In this document: piece after piece, positions 34,495-43,443 of the stretch
Numbering within the stretch: position 1 is the first letter of the stretch
Layout: every line of letters begins with the position of its first letter
Assembly (NCBI RefSeq): GCF_036946125.1
Contig: NZ_JAQIJT010000002.1
Coordinates: 1,300,001-1,364,000, forward strand
DNA length: 64,000 nt
Direction: 5' to 3'
From: Sphingomonas adhaesiva
Lineage (GTDB): Bacteria > Pseudomonadota > Alphaproteobacteria > Sphingomonadales > Sphingomonadaceae
The notes under the pieces: generated by a model
What the model was told of the DNA's origin: nothing
Seen by the model: only the letters and a program-made list of their open reading frames with translations
The model's database searches: none
Translations under genes and position numbers: made by a program

Positions 34495-35967
34495 TTACCC
34501 CGCCGGCTTCACCGTGCCGGCCGGCTCGATATCGGCATGACTGCGCTCCTCGCACTCATGCCCCCGGGGCACTACCAGCGCGCCCCGCCGCCAGCCGCCG
34601 TGCGCGTAATAGAGCGCCGCCAGCGTCACCGTCGTCGCGGAGCCCGCGGGAAAGCTCCACCACAGCGCATCCACCCCCAGCATCGGCCGAAGCAGCACCG
34701 CGATCCCCAGCCGCACCGGGAACATCGACAGGAACAGGATCGCCAGCGGCCCCCACACCGCGCCGTTCGCGCGTACCGTGCCGAACAGCACCATCGTCGC
34801 ACCGAACAGCACGAAGCCCCATGTCGCGATGACGTTGATATGCTGCGCGATCGGCAGCACCGCGCTGCTTTCCGGCACGAACAGCATCAGCAGCGGCCGG
34901 TCGAAGATCAGCGCGACGGCGATCACCGACCCGGTGATGACGACGTTGAACAGGATGCCCGACCGCGTGATCGCGCTCACCCGGTCCCAGCGGCGCGCGC
35001 CGATATTCTGCGCCGCCATCGCGCTGACCGCCGCGCCGATCGCCATCGCCGGCATCTGGACATAGGTCCACAATTGCTGCGTGATGCCATAGGCGGCGGT
35101 CACGTCGACGCCGTTGCGGTTGACCAGCCCCACCATCGCCAGCCCGGCGCCAGAAATGACGAGCATCTGCGCCCCGATCGGCAGCCCCTTGGCCAGGATC
35201 GTTCCCACCAGCGCGCGATCGGGAACGATGTAGCCGATCTCGCGCCCCGCCAGTCGCAGCGGCAGGTCGCGCCAGCGGATGTAGAGGACCAGCGCCCCGC
35301 AGGCGACGACATTGGCGATCAGCGTCGCCAGTGCGGACCCGGCGATGCCCAGTTCCGGCGTCGGGCCGACGCCTGCGATCAGGATCGGGTTCAGCCCCGC
35401 GTCCAGCACCACCGACACGCCCATGAACCACAGCGGCGTCAGCGAATCGCCGATCCCGCGCAGCCCCATGAACATCAGCACCAGCAGCATCGACGCCGGC
35501 AGCCCCAGGAAGATGACGCGCAGATACGTCAGCGCCTCGTCATACGCCCGCCCGGGGGTGGCCAGAGCGGTGAGGATCTGCGGCGCGAAGACGTATCCGA
35601 GCACCGCGGTCAGCGCCGATCCGATCAGCACCAGCCCGATCGCGGAGCCGAACGCGCGCTTGGCGCCGTCGTGATCGTGCCGCCCCCAGCTCTGCCCGAC
35701 CAGGATCGTCGCCGCCATGCCGAAGCCGAAGACCATGCCGAACATCAGGAACATGATGATGTTGGCGTTGCTGGTCGCCGCCAGCGCATCCTCCCCCAGG
35801 AAACGCCCGACCCAGATCGTGTTGATCGACCCGTTGAGCGACTGGAGGATGTTCGACCCCAGCGTCGGCAGCGCGAAGGCGAGCAGCGTGGGACCGATCG
35901 GCCCCACCGTCAGGTCGCGCTGGCCGCGATGCTGCGGCGGGGCGGCGGAGGCCACTTCATCGGACAT
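34495..35967 (-). CDS. MATE-family multidrug efflux transporter
   Basis: 490 residues with about twelve membrane helices in two six-helix repeats. LLAFALPTLGSNILQSLNGS starts helix 1 and GILFNVVITGSVIAVALIFD lies in the second half. MATE exporters use Na+ or H+ gradients to expel cationic compounds; the ion and substrates are not readable here. Single gene, convergent with the lipid-kinase gene, followed upstream by a repeat-filled gap. Confidence 0.92.
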   Translation of the reverse strand: MSDEVASAAPPQHRGQRDLTVGPIGPTLLAFALPTLGSNILQSLNGSINTIWVGRFLGEDALAATSNANIIMFLMFGMVFGFGMAATILVGQSWGRHDHDGAKRAFGSAIGLVLIGSALTAVLGYVFAPQILTALATPGRAYDEALTYLRVIFLGLPASMLLVLMFMGLRGIGDSLTPLWFMGVSVVLDAGLNPILIAGVGPTPELGIAGSALATLIANVVACGALVLYIRWRDLPLRLAGREIGYIVPDRALVGTILAKGLPIGAQMLVISGAGLAMVGLVNRNGVDVTAAYGITQQLWTYVQMPAMAIGAAVSAMAAQNIGARRWDRVSAITRSGILFNVVITGSVIAVALIFDRPLLMLFVPESSAVLPIAQHINVIATWGFVLFGATMVLFGTVRANGAVWGPLAILFLSMFPVRLGIAVLLRPMLGVDALWWSFPAGSATTVTLAALYYAHGGWRRGALVVPRGHECEERSHADIEPAGTVKPAG

Positions 35968-36072
35968 GCGCGCTTCATCCCCCCGGCGGCCGGTTTGTTC
36001 CCGATGTGACGGAAGATGCGCGCGAGGGACAGCCCCCTACCCTCATGCTGTTACCAGTTCCCCGGCGAAGGC

Positions 36073-36206
36073 CGGGACCTTCGAAGCAGTCTCCACCGTG
36101 CTCCTGCGCAGGCAGGAGCACGGGGTTGCAGGTCCCACAAGGCGTTGTTCTGCCTGGCTCTGGGCTCCTGCCTGCGCAGGAGCACGGCAACCCTCGAAGG
36201 GGTCCA
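36073..36206. repeat. REPIN-like palindromic repeat, copy 3
   Basis: Outer ends GGGACCTTCGAAG and CTCGAAGGGGTCC, inner arms around CCGTGCTCCTGCGCAGGC and its inverse ending near 36187. Slightly shorter than copies 1 and 2. It fills most of the 268-bp gap between the valS 3' end and the MATE promoter side; nothing else was seen there. Confidence 0.75.
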
Positions 36207-36235
36207 GCCTCCGCAAAGAAACGGGCGAAACACCC

Positions 36236-38875
36236 TCACCCCAGCCGCGCCAGCGCCGCCGCGAACCGTTCCGCATCCGCCGCCTTTTCGGCGTGATCCG
36301 CGCGCGCCTTCTCGACCGCCTCGGGCTTCGCGCGCTCGACGAAGCTCGCATTGCCCAACCGCCCGGCCAGCGCATCGCGCTCCTTCTGCGCCGCCGCCAG
36401 CGACTTCGTCAGCCGCGCGCGCTCGGCGTCGAGGTCGATCACCCCGTCCAGCGCCAGCGCGAACGTCTCCGCGCCCCACAGGATCGGTGCGCGCGCGCCG
36501 TTGGCCTCGCCCGGCGTCAGCGTGACGCGCGCGAGCCGCTCGACGTAGGAGGCCACCGCCTCCGGCACCGCGCCCGCGCCGGTGTGCAGCGCGATCTTCG
36601 CGCCAGGCGGCACGTTCAGCTCCGCGCGGGCGGCGCGCACCGCCTCGACCAGCTCGATCAGCCGCTCGACCTCGCGCGTCGCCGCCGGATCGAGCGCGCG
36701 CGCGTCCGGCATCGGCCACTGCCCGACGATCAGGTCGTGGCTCCGCGGCGCGAGGGCATGCCACAATTCCTCGGTGATGAAGGGCATGAACGGATGCAGC
36801 AGCACCAGGATCTGGTCGAGCACCCAGCCCGCCACCGCCTTCGTCTCGGCGTCGATATTCCCCTTGATGAGCTCCAGATACCAGTCGCAGAACCGGCTCC
36901 ACACGAACTGGTAGATCGCGTTCGCCGCCGCATCGAAGCGATAGTCGGCCAGCGCCAGGTCGACGGCCTGCACCGTCGCCACCGTCTCCGCGACGATCCA
37001 CTTGTTGACCGACAGCGTCGCGGCGGGCGGCTCCAGCGTATCCGACCCGCCGATGCCGTTGGCCTGCGCGAAGCGGCTGGCGTTCCACAGCTTCGTCGCG
37101 AAGTTACGATAGCCCTCGACCCGCCTCTCATCCATCTTGATGTCGCGGCCCTGGCTTTCCATCGCCGCCATGAAGAAGCGCAGCGCGTCCGCGCCATATT
37201 GGTCGATCAGCCCCAGCGGATCGACCGTATTGCCCTTGGACTTGGACATCTTCGCCCCGTCCGCCGCGCGCACCAGCCCGTGCAGGTAGAGCGTGCGGAA
37301 CGGCACGTCCTTCATGAAGTGCAGCCCCTGCATCATCATCCGCGCATCCCAGAAAAACAGGATGTCGAACCCGGAGATGAGCACGTCGTTGGGATAGCGC
37401 CCGCCCAGCGTCGGGTCGCCGTTCTCCGGCCAGCCCATCGTAGCGAACGGCCACAAGGCGCTGGAAAACCAGGTATCGAGCACGTCGGGGTCCTGCGTCA
37501 GCGTGACGCCCTCGCCCGCCAGTTCCTGCGCTTCCTCCGCCGTCTCCGCGACGAACACGCTGCCGTCCTCGGCGAACCACGCCGGTATGCGGTGCCCCCA
37601 CCAAAGCTGCCGTGACACGCACCACGGCTGGATGTTCTCCATCCAGTTGAAATACGTCTTCTCCCACGTCTTCGGCACGACCTGCACCGCGCCGGAGCGC
37701 ACCGCCTCGATCGCTGGCTTCGCCAGCGTCGCGGCATCGACATACCATTGGTCGGTCAGCCACGGCTCGATCACCACGCCGGATCGGTCGCCGTACGGCG
37801 TCTGGATCGTGCGCGGCTCGGCATCATGCTCGACGCCGTCCGTGTCGACATGCGGGATCAGCACGCCGTCGCGCTTGAGCCGGGCGACCACCGCCTTGCG
37901 CGCCTCCGCGACGGGCAGGGCGAGGAGATCGTCGGGGATCAGCCCGTCCGCGGTCTGGACCACCTGCGCCTTGGCATCGAGCATGTTGAGCATGTCGGCG
38001 GCCTTGAACCCGGCGCGCTTGCCGACCTCGAAGTCGTTGAAGTCGTGCCCCGGCGTGATCTTCACCGCGCCGCTGCCCAGTTCCGGGTCGGCATGCTCGT
38101 CCGCGACGATCGGGATCAGCCGCCCGGTGATCGGCAGCCGCACGTTCCTGCCCACCAGATCGGTGTAGCGCGCGTCCGTCGGATGGACCGCGACCGCCAT
38201 GTCCGCCAGCATCGTCTCCGGCCGCGTGGTCGCCACCTCGATGAAGCCGCTGCCGTCCTCCAAGGGATAGCGCAGCCGCCAGAAGCTGCCGCGCACCTCC
38301 CTGGTCTCCACCTCCAGGTCGCTGATCGCGGTGCCCAGCCCGGGGTCCCAGTTGACCAGCCGCTTGTCGCGGTACAGCAGCCCCTGGTTGTAGAGCTCGA
38401 CGAACACCTTCAGCACCGCCTTGCTGAAGCCCTCGTCCATCGTGAACCGCTCGTTGGCCCAGTCCATCGAGCAGCCCAGCCGCCGCAGCTGGCGCGTGAT
38501 CTGCCCGCCGCTCTCCGCCTTCCACTCCCACACCTTCGCGACGAATTCGTCACGGGTGAAGTCGGTTCGCTTCTGCTGCCGGAGCGCCATCTGCCGCTCG
38601 ACCACCATCTGCGTCGCGATTCCGGCGTGGTCGGTGCCGACCACCCACAGTGCATCCTTGCCCTTCAGCCGCGCATGCCGCGTCAGGATGTCCTGCAACG
38701 TGTTGTCCAGCGCATGACCTATGTGGAGCGAGCCGGTGACGTTGGGCGGCGGATTGACGATCGTCCACGGCTCCGCACCGGCGCGCTCGGGGTGGAACAG
38801 GCCGTTCTCCTCCCAATGGGCGTACCATTTGGTTTCGATCGCGGCGGGGTCGAAGGTCTTGGCGAGTTCGGTCAT
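36236..38875 (-). CDS. valS: Valyl-tRNA synthetase
   Basis: A class Ia synthetase of 879 residues charging tRNA-Val and editing misacylated threonine. HIGH motif in SLHIGHALDNTLQD, KMSKS motif in AADGAKMSKSKGNTVDPLGL, the CP1 editing region with EVATTRPETMLADMAVAVHP, and a C-terminal coiled coil (DLDAERARLTKSLAAAQKER). Start ATG 38875 (MTELAKTFDPAAIETKWYA); an upstream in-frame extension runs into an intergenic repeat and is excluded. Confidence 0.97.
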   Translation of the reverse strand: MTELAKTFDPAAIETKWYAHWEENGLFHPERAGAEPWTIVNPPPNVTGSLHIGHALDNTLQDILTRHARLKGKDALWVVGTDHAGIATQMVVERQMALRQQKRTDFTRDEFVAKVWEWKAESGGQITRQLRRLGCSMDWANERFTMDEGFSKAVLKVFVELYNQGLLYRDKRLVNWDPGLGTAISDLEVETREVRGSFWRLRYPLEDGSGFIEVATTRPETMLADMAVAVHPTDARYTDLVGRNVRLPITGRLIPIVADEHADPELGSGAVKITPGHDFNDFEVGKRAGFKAADMLNMLDAKAQVVQTADGLIPDDLLALPVAEARKAVVARLKRDGVLIPHVDTDGVEHDAEPRTIQTPYGDRSGVVIEPWLTDQWYVDAATLAKPAIEAVRSGAVQVVPKTWEKTYFNWMENIQPWCVSRQLWWGHRIPAWFAEDGSVFVAETAEEAQELAGEGVTLTQDPDVLDTWFSSALWPFATMGWPENGDPTLGGRYPNDVLISGFDILFFWDARMMMQGLHFMKDVPFRTLYLHGLVRAADGAKMSKSKGNTVDPLGLIDQYGADALRFFMAAMESQGRDIKMDERRVEGYRNFATKLWNASRFAQANGIGGSDTLEPPAATLSVNKWIVAETVATVQAVDLALADYRFDAAANAIYQFVWSRFCDWYLELIKGNIDAETKAVAGWVLDQILVLLHPFMPFITEELWHALAPRSHDLIVGQWPMPDARALDPAATREVERLIELVEAVRAARAELNVPPGAKIALHTGAGAVPEAVASYVERLARVTLTPGEANGARAPILWGAETFALALDGVIDLDAERARLTKSLAAAQKERDALAGRLGNASFVERAKPEAVEKARADHAEKAADAERFAAALARLG

Positions 38876-38911
38876 GCGGCTGCGCATAAGCGAGGCGCCC
38901 GGCGGTTCCAA

Positions 38912-38993
38912 CCTCCGTTCGTGCTGAGCGATGTCGAAGCACATGCGGCGACGGTGCCGCGTGCCCTTCGACTTCGCTCAGGGTGAACGGAGG
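38912..38993. repeat. Intergenic inverted repeat upstream of valS
   Basis: Arms of about 32 bp with a few mismatches: CCTCCGTTCGTGCTGAGC on the left against GCTCAGGGTGAACGGAGG inverted on the right, with TGTCGAAGCAC pairing to GTGCCCTTCGA. The spacer is about 18 bp. It lies between the S9 peptidase stop (39000) and the valS start. Distinct from the other repeat families here. Confidence 0.7.
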
Positions 38994-38999
38994 TGGGGA

Positions 39000-41036
39000 T
39001 CAGTTGGTGGGCGTCCCCTTCGTCCAGCGATCCATCCAGCCGATCACCTCGCCATACCATTGCCGCGAGTTCTTGGGCTTGAGCACCCAGTGGTTCTCGT
39101 TCGGGAACACCAGCAGCCGCGACGGAATGTCGCGCCGTTGCAGCGCGGTGAACGCCGCCAGCCCCTGCGTATAGGGGATGCGGAAGTCCTTCTCGCCGGT
39201 GATGACCAGCATCGGGGTCTTCCACTTGTCGACGTAATTCACCGGGTTCCACTTCTCGAACGCGGCGGGGTCCTCGAAATAGGCCTTTCCGCCATGCTCC
39301 CATTCGTCGAACCACAGCTCCTCGGTCTCGTATGCCATGGCGCGCGCGTCGAACACGCCGTCATGCTGGACGATGCACCTGAAGCGATCGGGCCAGCGCC
39401 CCTCGAACCAGTTCATCATATAGCCGCCGTAGCTCGCGCCCAGCGCACAGGCACGGTCCGGATCGAGCCAGTCGAACTTCGTCGTCGCCGCGGCCAGCCC
39501 CTTCTGGAGGTCCTCCAGCGGCCACCCGCCCCAATTGTTGCGGATCGCGTCGGTGAACGCCTGCCCGTAACCCGTCGACCCGTGGAAATCGACCGCGACC
39601 AGCGCATAGCCCGCGCCCGCGAACACCGCCGGGTTCCAGCGATACGACCAGCTGTTGTTGCTCGATCCCTGCGGCCCGCCGTGCACCATATAGGCGATCG
39701 GCAGCTTGCCCGCGACACCCACGGGGCGCACCGCATAGCCCCAGACGGTGTCGTTATTCGCGCCCCTGAAGCTGAACCGCTCGACCGTCGGCATCTCGAC
39801 GCCGGCCAGCCTCGCCGCATTGACGCTGGTCAGCCGCACCGGCGTGCCGGCGCCGGCGACGCGATAGAAATCACCGGGCGCGGTCAGGCTGTCCATCGCC
39901 ACCACGACCCCCTTCGGCCCGACCGCGACGGCGGACACATGGCCCTCCTGCGTCAGCCGGGACACCTGTCCCGTCGTCGCATCGACACGGAACAGCGGCA
40001 CCTCCTGCATGTCCTCCGCGGTGACGTACAGCGAGCGCGAATCCGGCGCCCAGTTGATCGAGCCCACCGAACGGTCCCAGCGCTCGGTCAGCGACGTCAG
40101 CTTCCCCGTCGCCAGATCGCGGATGGTCAGGACGTAGCGGTCCGCCTCGTATCCGGCGCGCCGCATCGCGAGATAGGCGAGCTTGCGCCCGTCCGGCGAC
40201 ACCGCCGGTTGCGTATCGGTCGCCTGATTGGGCGCGGTCAGATCGACCGGCGGCGCGCTGCCGTCCGCGGGCACGGCGAAGATGTCGAGGTTGGTCGACA
40301 GCGGCTCGATCCGGCCCGCCTCGCGCAGCGCGAAATAGATCGTGCGCCCGTCCGGGCTCCACGACACTTCCTCGGCACCGCCGAACGGCTTGGACGGCGT
40401 GTCGCCGATCAGCGCGCCGACCACCGCCGTGCCGTTGCCGCGCGCACCGGAGGCGGTCAGCGGCAGCACGAACAGCTGCGATCGGTTGCCGTCGGCCCAC
40501 GTATCCCAATGCCGCACGAACAGCTGGTCGTACGTCCGCCCCACGCCGGCATCCGCCGCCTTCTTCTCCATCGCCGGCTCAAGCGACGGCGCGCCCGGCT
40601 TGCGATCCGCCCAGACGACGACGCGGTCCCCGGTCGGCGACACCTTGAAGCCGTTGAACCCACCCTTGAAATCGGTCAGCCGCCGCGGCGTCCCGCCGGT
40701 GACGGGAACGGACCAGATCGCATCATCGGCGGAGAAATAGACCGTCGTGCCGACGATCTGCGGATCGTTCTCGTCCAGCGTCGCATCCGCCGCCAGCTTC
40801 GCCGGCCGCGCATTCGGCACGGTCAGGTCGAGCCGCCACAGGTCGTACCGACCGCGATCGGCGGCCAGGTCGGTCTCGCGCTGCGCCCAGACCAGCCATC
40901 GCCCGTCGCCCGACATGGTCGGCGTGCCGACGCGACTGAGCATCGTGACATCGGCGATCGTGAGCTGACGGGCCATCGCAGGGGTCGCGACGGCGGCGGA
41001 AAGCGCGAGCAGACTCGCAGCGAACATCCTCTTCAT
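39000..41036 (-). CDS. Exported S9-family prolyl oligopeptidase-like peptidase
   Basis: 678 residues with an N-terminal signal (MKRMFAASLLALSAAVATPA), so periplasmic. A beta-propeller-like N-terminal half (WSPDGRTIYFAL, VSPDGRKLAYLAMRR repeats) precedes an alpha/beta-hydrolase domain. The catalytic Ser is in CALGASYGGYMMNWFEG, the Asp in ITGEKDFRIPYTQG and the His in FPNENHWVLKPKNS. S9C/DPP4-like enzymes cut short peptides, often after Pro or Ala or acylated N-termini; specificity is not readable. Start ATG 41036 chosen to keep the signal peptide intact. Confidence 0.92.
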   Translation of the reverse strand: MKRMFAASLLALSAAVATPAMARQLTIADVTMLSRVGTPTMSGDGRWLVWAQRETDLAADRGRYDLWRLDLTVPNARPAKLAADATLDENDPQIVGTTVYFSADDAIWSVPVTGGTPRRLTDFKGGFNGFKVSPTGDRVVVWADRKPGAPSLEPAMEKKAADAGVGRTYDQLFVRHWDTWADGNRSQLFVLPLTASGARGNGTAVVGALIGDTPSKPFGGAEEVSWSPDGRTIYFALREAGRIEPLSTNLDIFAVPADGSAPPVDLTAPNQATDTQPAVSPDGRKLAYLAMRRAGYEADRYVLTIRDLATGKLTSLTERWDRSVGSINWAPDSRSLYVTAEDMQEVPLFRVDATTGQVSRLTQEGHVSAVAVGPKGVVVAMDSLTAPGDFYRVAGAGTPVRLTSVNAARLAGVEMPTVERFSFRGANNDTVWGYAVRPVGVAGKLPIAYMVHGGPQGSSNNSWSYRWNPAVFAGAGYALVAVDFHGSTGYGQAFTDAIRNNWGGWPLEDLQKGLAAATTKFDWLDPDRACALGASYGGYMMNWFEGRWPDRFRCIVQHDGVFDARAMAYETEELWFDEWEHGGKAYFEDPAAFEKWNPVNYVDKWKTPMLVITGEKDFRIPYTQGLAAFTALQRRDIPSRLLVFPNENHWVLKPKNSRQWYGEVIGWMDRWTKGTPTN

Positions 41037-41104
41037 GCGCGCAGATACAGCAGATCGTCGCGACTGAAACAATCATGCGCGTTGACGAAAACTCCGCACG
41101 GCCA

Positions 41105-41126
41105 TAGCGTGATATATAGCACGTTA
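41105..41126. promoter_or_regulatory. Palindromic operator candidate before the MarR-GNAT gene
   Basis: Near-perfect 22-bp palindrome: TA-n-CGTG-n-TATATA-n-CACG-n-TA centred between 41115 and 41116. It lies 12 bp upstream of the MarR-type regulator start. A TTGACG at 41082-41087 is positioned as a -35, placing the palindrome over the transcription start. Its AT-rich core stands out against GC-rich surroundings. Autoregulation by the MarR protein is the simplest reading. Confidence 0.5.
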
Positions 41127-41137
41127 TGGGGCCGCGC

Positions 41138-42103
41138 ATGCAACCGGACATCCTGCGCCAGTCGGGGCGCATCTTCCTGGGGAGCCGGCTCAAGCGGCTC
41201 GGCGAACGGATGCAGGCTGGGGCGGCGCGCGTCATCGCCGAGGCCGGTCTGCCGGTCCAGCCGACCCACATGCCGTTGCTGGCCGCGCTGGAGGCATGCC
41301 CGCTGACGATCGGTCAGCTGGTCCAGTCGGTCGGCATCAGCCAGCCCGGCGTCACCCGTGCGATCGGACAGCTCGTCGCGCTCGACCTCGTCCGCTCCGA
41401 CACGGGCACCGATCAGCGCCGGCGCACCGTCTCGCTCACCGATGCCGGGCGCGCGGTCATGGCCCGCGCCCGCCTGCTCGTCTGGCCGCGCATAGAAGGC
41501 GCGGTCGATACCCTGTGCGACGGTGACGCGGCGTCGCTTCTCGCCCGCATCGCCGCGCTCGAGGAGGCGCTGGCGAGCCTCCCGCTCGATGTCCGTGCCG
41601 CCGCGGTGACGCCGCAGCCATTGCGCATCCGCGACTTCAGCGACGGTCTGGCCCACCACTTCACCGCGATCGGCACCGAATGGCTGACCGAAATGTTCCG
41701 GCTGGAGGCCACCGATCGGCAGGTTCTGGACGACCCGCGCGGCACGATCATCCGGGGCGGCGGCGCGATCCTGTTCGTCGAGGCGGAGGGACTGGGCATC
41801 GTCGGCACCTGCGCGCTGCAGCGCAGCGGCGGCGATGCGATCGAGCTGACCAAGATGGGCGTCCGCGCCAGCGCGCGCGGGTTGAAGGCGGGCGAATTCC
41901 TGCTCCACGCGACGATCGCGCGCGCGCGCGAAATGGGCGCGGACCCGCTTTACCTGCTGACCAATGCGCGCTGCGCCGCGGCGATCCACCTCTATGAAAA
42001 GGCAGGATTCCGCCACGACGCCGACATCATGGCGACCTATGGCGCGCGCTATGCGCGGTGCGATGTCGCGATGCGCCATGTCGGTGCGGGGGATGCGGGA
42101 TGA
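41138..42103 (+). CDS. MarR-type regulator fused to GNAT acetyltransferase
   Basis: 321 residues. The N-terminal winged-helix MarR domain (about 1-140) has the recognition segment QLVQSVGISQPGVTRAIGQL and the wing DTGTDQRRRTVSLTDAGRAV. The C-terminal GNAT fold (about 155-315) has ELTKMGVRASARGLKAGEFL for acetyl-CoA and AAIHLYEKAGFRHDAD. Such fusions may acetylate a small molecule or protein in response to a ligand, but roles are not established. ATG 41138 has a GGGG six bases upstream; ATG 41126 lies in the palindrome without an RBS. Overlaps the racemase gene by 4 nt. Confidence 0.85.
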   Translation: MQPDILRQSGRIFLGSRLKRLGERMQAGAARVIAEAGLPVQPTHMPLLAALEACPLTIGQLVQSVGISQPGVTRAIGQLVALDLVRSDTGTDQRRRTVSLTDAGRAVMARARLLVWPRIEGAVDTLCDGDAASLLARIAALEEALASLPLDVRAAAVTPQPLRIRDFSDGLAHHFTAIGTEWLTEMFRLEATDRQVLDDPRGTIIRGGGAILFVEAEGLGIVGTCALQRSGGDAIELTKMGVRASARGLKAGEFLLHATIARAREMGADPLYLLTNARCAAAIHLYEKAGFRHDADIMATYGARYARCDVAMRHVGAGDAG

Positions 42104-42792
42104 AGACGATCGGGCTGATCGGGGGAATGAGCTGGGAAAGCTCGGCCGAATATTACCGCCTGCTCAATCAGGGTGTGCGTGACCGCCGGGGACCGACCGC
42201 ATCGGCGCGCTGCCTTCTCTGGTCGTTCGACTTTTCCGAGATCGAGCGTCTCCAGCATGATGGCGACTGGGACGGGCTGACCGCGCGGATGGTCGATGCC
42301 GCGCGCAGGCTGGAGGGGGCCGGCGCCGATGTCCTGCTGATCTGCACGAACACGATGCACCGCATGGCGCCCGCGATCGAGGCCGCCGTCGCGGTCCCGC
42401 TGCTCCACATCGCCGACCCTACCGCCGCCGCGATCAAGGCCGCCGGGCTGACGACGGTCGGGCTGCTCGGCACCGCCTTCACGATGGAACAGGATTTCTA
42501 CCGCGGGCGCCTGACCGAGCGCCACGGGCTGGAGGTCGTCATCCCGGAGGCGGCCGACCGCGCCACCGTTCACCGGATCATCTATGACGAACTGGTCGCC
42601 GGGATCGTCTCGCCGACCTCGCGCGCGGCGTATCGCGGCGTGATCGCGCGCCTGGTTGCGGCGGGCGCGCAGGCCATCATCCTGGGCTGTACCGAGATCA
42701 TGCTGCTGGTTCGCGCAGAGGACAGCGCGGTCCCGCTGTTCGACACCACCGCGCTCCACGCGCAGGCCGCTGTCATCGCCGCGCTCGACTGA
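42100..42792 (+). CDS. Aspartate/glutamate racemase family protein
   Basis: 230 residues of the PLP-independent Asp/Glu racemase fold. Opens MKTIGLIGGMSWESSAEYYR. Both catalytic cysteines are present, in LICTNTMHRM and LGCTEIMLLV, so racemase activity on aspartate, glutamate or a related amino acid is plausible. Overlaps the MarR-GNAT gene by 4 nt; the acetyltransferase part of that regulator may act on the same amino acid, which is inference. Convergent with the PopZ gene. Confidence 0.88.
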   Translation: MKTIGLIGGMSWESSAEYYRLLNQGVRDRRGPTASARCLLWSFDFSEIERLQHDGDWDGLTARMVDAARRLEGAGADVLLICTNTMHRMAPAIEAAVAVPLLHIADPTAAAIKAAGLTTVGLLGTAFTMEQDFYRGRLTERHGLEVVIPEAADRATVHRIIYDELVAGIVSPTSRAAYRGVIARLVAAGAQAIILGCTEIMLLVRAEDSAVPLFDTTALHAQAAVIAALD

Positions 42793-42812
42793 CCGCCGCG
42801 GTCAGCCCCGTT

Positions 42813-43412
42813 TCAACCCTGCCCGCGCGTGATCTTCGCGATCTCGCGCGCGACCATCTGCTCGACCAGACGCGGCAGGTTGCGGTCCAGCCACTCGCCC
42901 ACCATCGGGCGCAGCATCTCGCGCACCAGCCCCTCCAGCGTGCCGTCGCCGTCCGGATCGGGCTTCACCACCAGCCGCGACAGCGCACCCAGCGCATCGC
43001 GCGTCGCCTCCACCGTCCGCGGCGACACGGGAATGTCCTCCTCCGGCTCCGCGGGTGCCGCTACGCGCGGCTCTTCCGTCATCGCTGCGGCCGGGGGCGG
43101 CGCGACCGGGGCGAACGCCTCCGGCGCGGGCGGCGGCGGGGCCGGGACGGGCGGCGGGGTCGGCGCGTGAAGCGCGTCGTTCAGTTCCAGCACCGCGTCG
43201 CGGTCGCGATCGGGGAAGCGCTCGGGCGCACGTTCCGGCGCTCGCTCGGGGACCTGGCCGACGGCGGCGGCGCCATGGCCATCCCCCGCTCCACCGTGCC
43301 CGCCCAGCGGACGCGGCGCGGCCCGGCGGCCAGGCGCCTCGCCTTCCTTGATGACGCGCTTGATGGAGGCGAGGATGTCCTCCATCGACGGTTCGGCGCT
43401 CATATCCCCCAT
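42813..43412 (-). CDS. popZ: PopZ-like polar organising protein (DUF2497)
   Basis: 199 residues. N-terminal helix SAEPSMEDILASIKRVIKEG, a long Pro/Ala/Glu-rich disordered middle (about 35-135) and the C-terminal DUF2497 helices GTLEGLVREMLRPMVGEWLD and RLVEQMVAREIAKITRG. PopZ forms polar condensates anchoring the chromosome origin in Caulobacter. ATG 43412 (MGDMSAEP) is preferred, with AGGA about 9 nt upstream; the ATG three codons on has only a 2-3 nt gap to GGGG. Downstream of tolC on the same strand, 31 bp apart. Confidence 0.85.
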   Translation of the reverse strand: MGDMSAEPSMEDILASIKRVIKEGEAPGRRAAPRPLGGHGGAGDGHGAAAVGQVPERAPERAPERFPDRDRDAVLELNDALHAPTPPPVPAPPPPAPEAFAPVAPPPAAAMTEEPRVAAPAEPEEDIPVSPRTVEATRDALGALSRLVVKPDPDGDGTLEGLVREMLRPMVGEWLDRNLPRLVEQMVAREIAKITRGQG

Positions 43413-43443
43413 CGCGGCGGTTCCTGTGACGGCATCGCGGCCG

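Noticed and set aside
33997..36009. A 670-codon plus-strand frame across the MATE gene
   Set aside because: His/Arg/Gln-rich antisense shadow of a clear membrane transporter.
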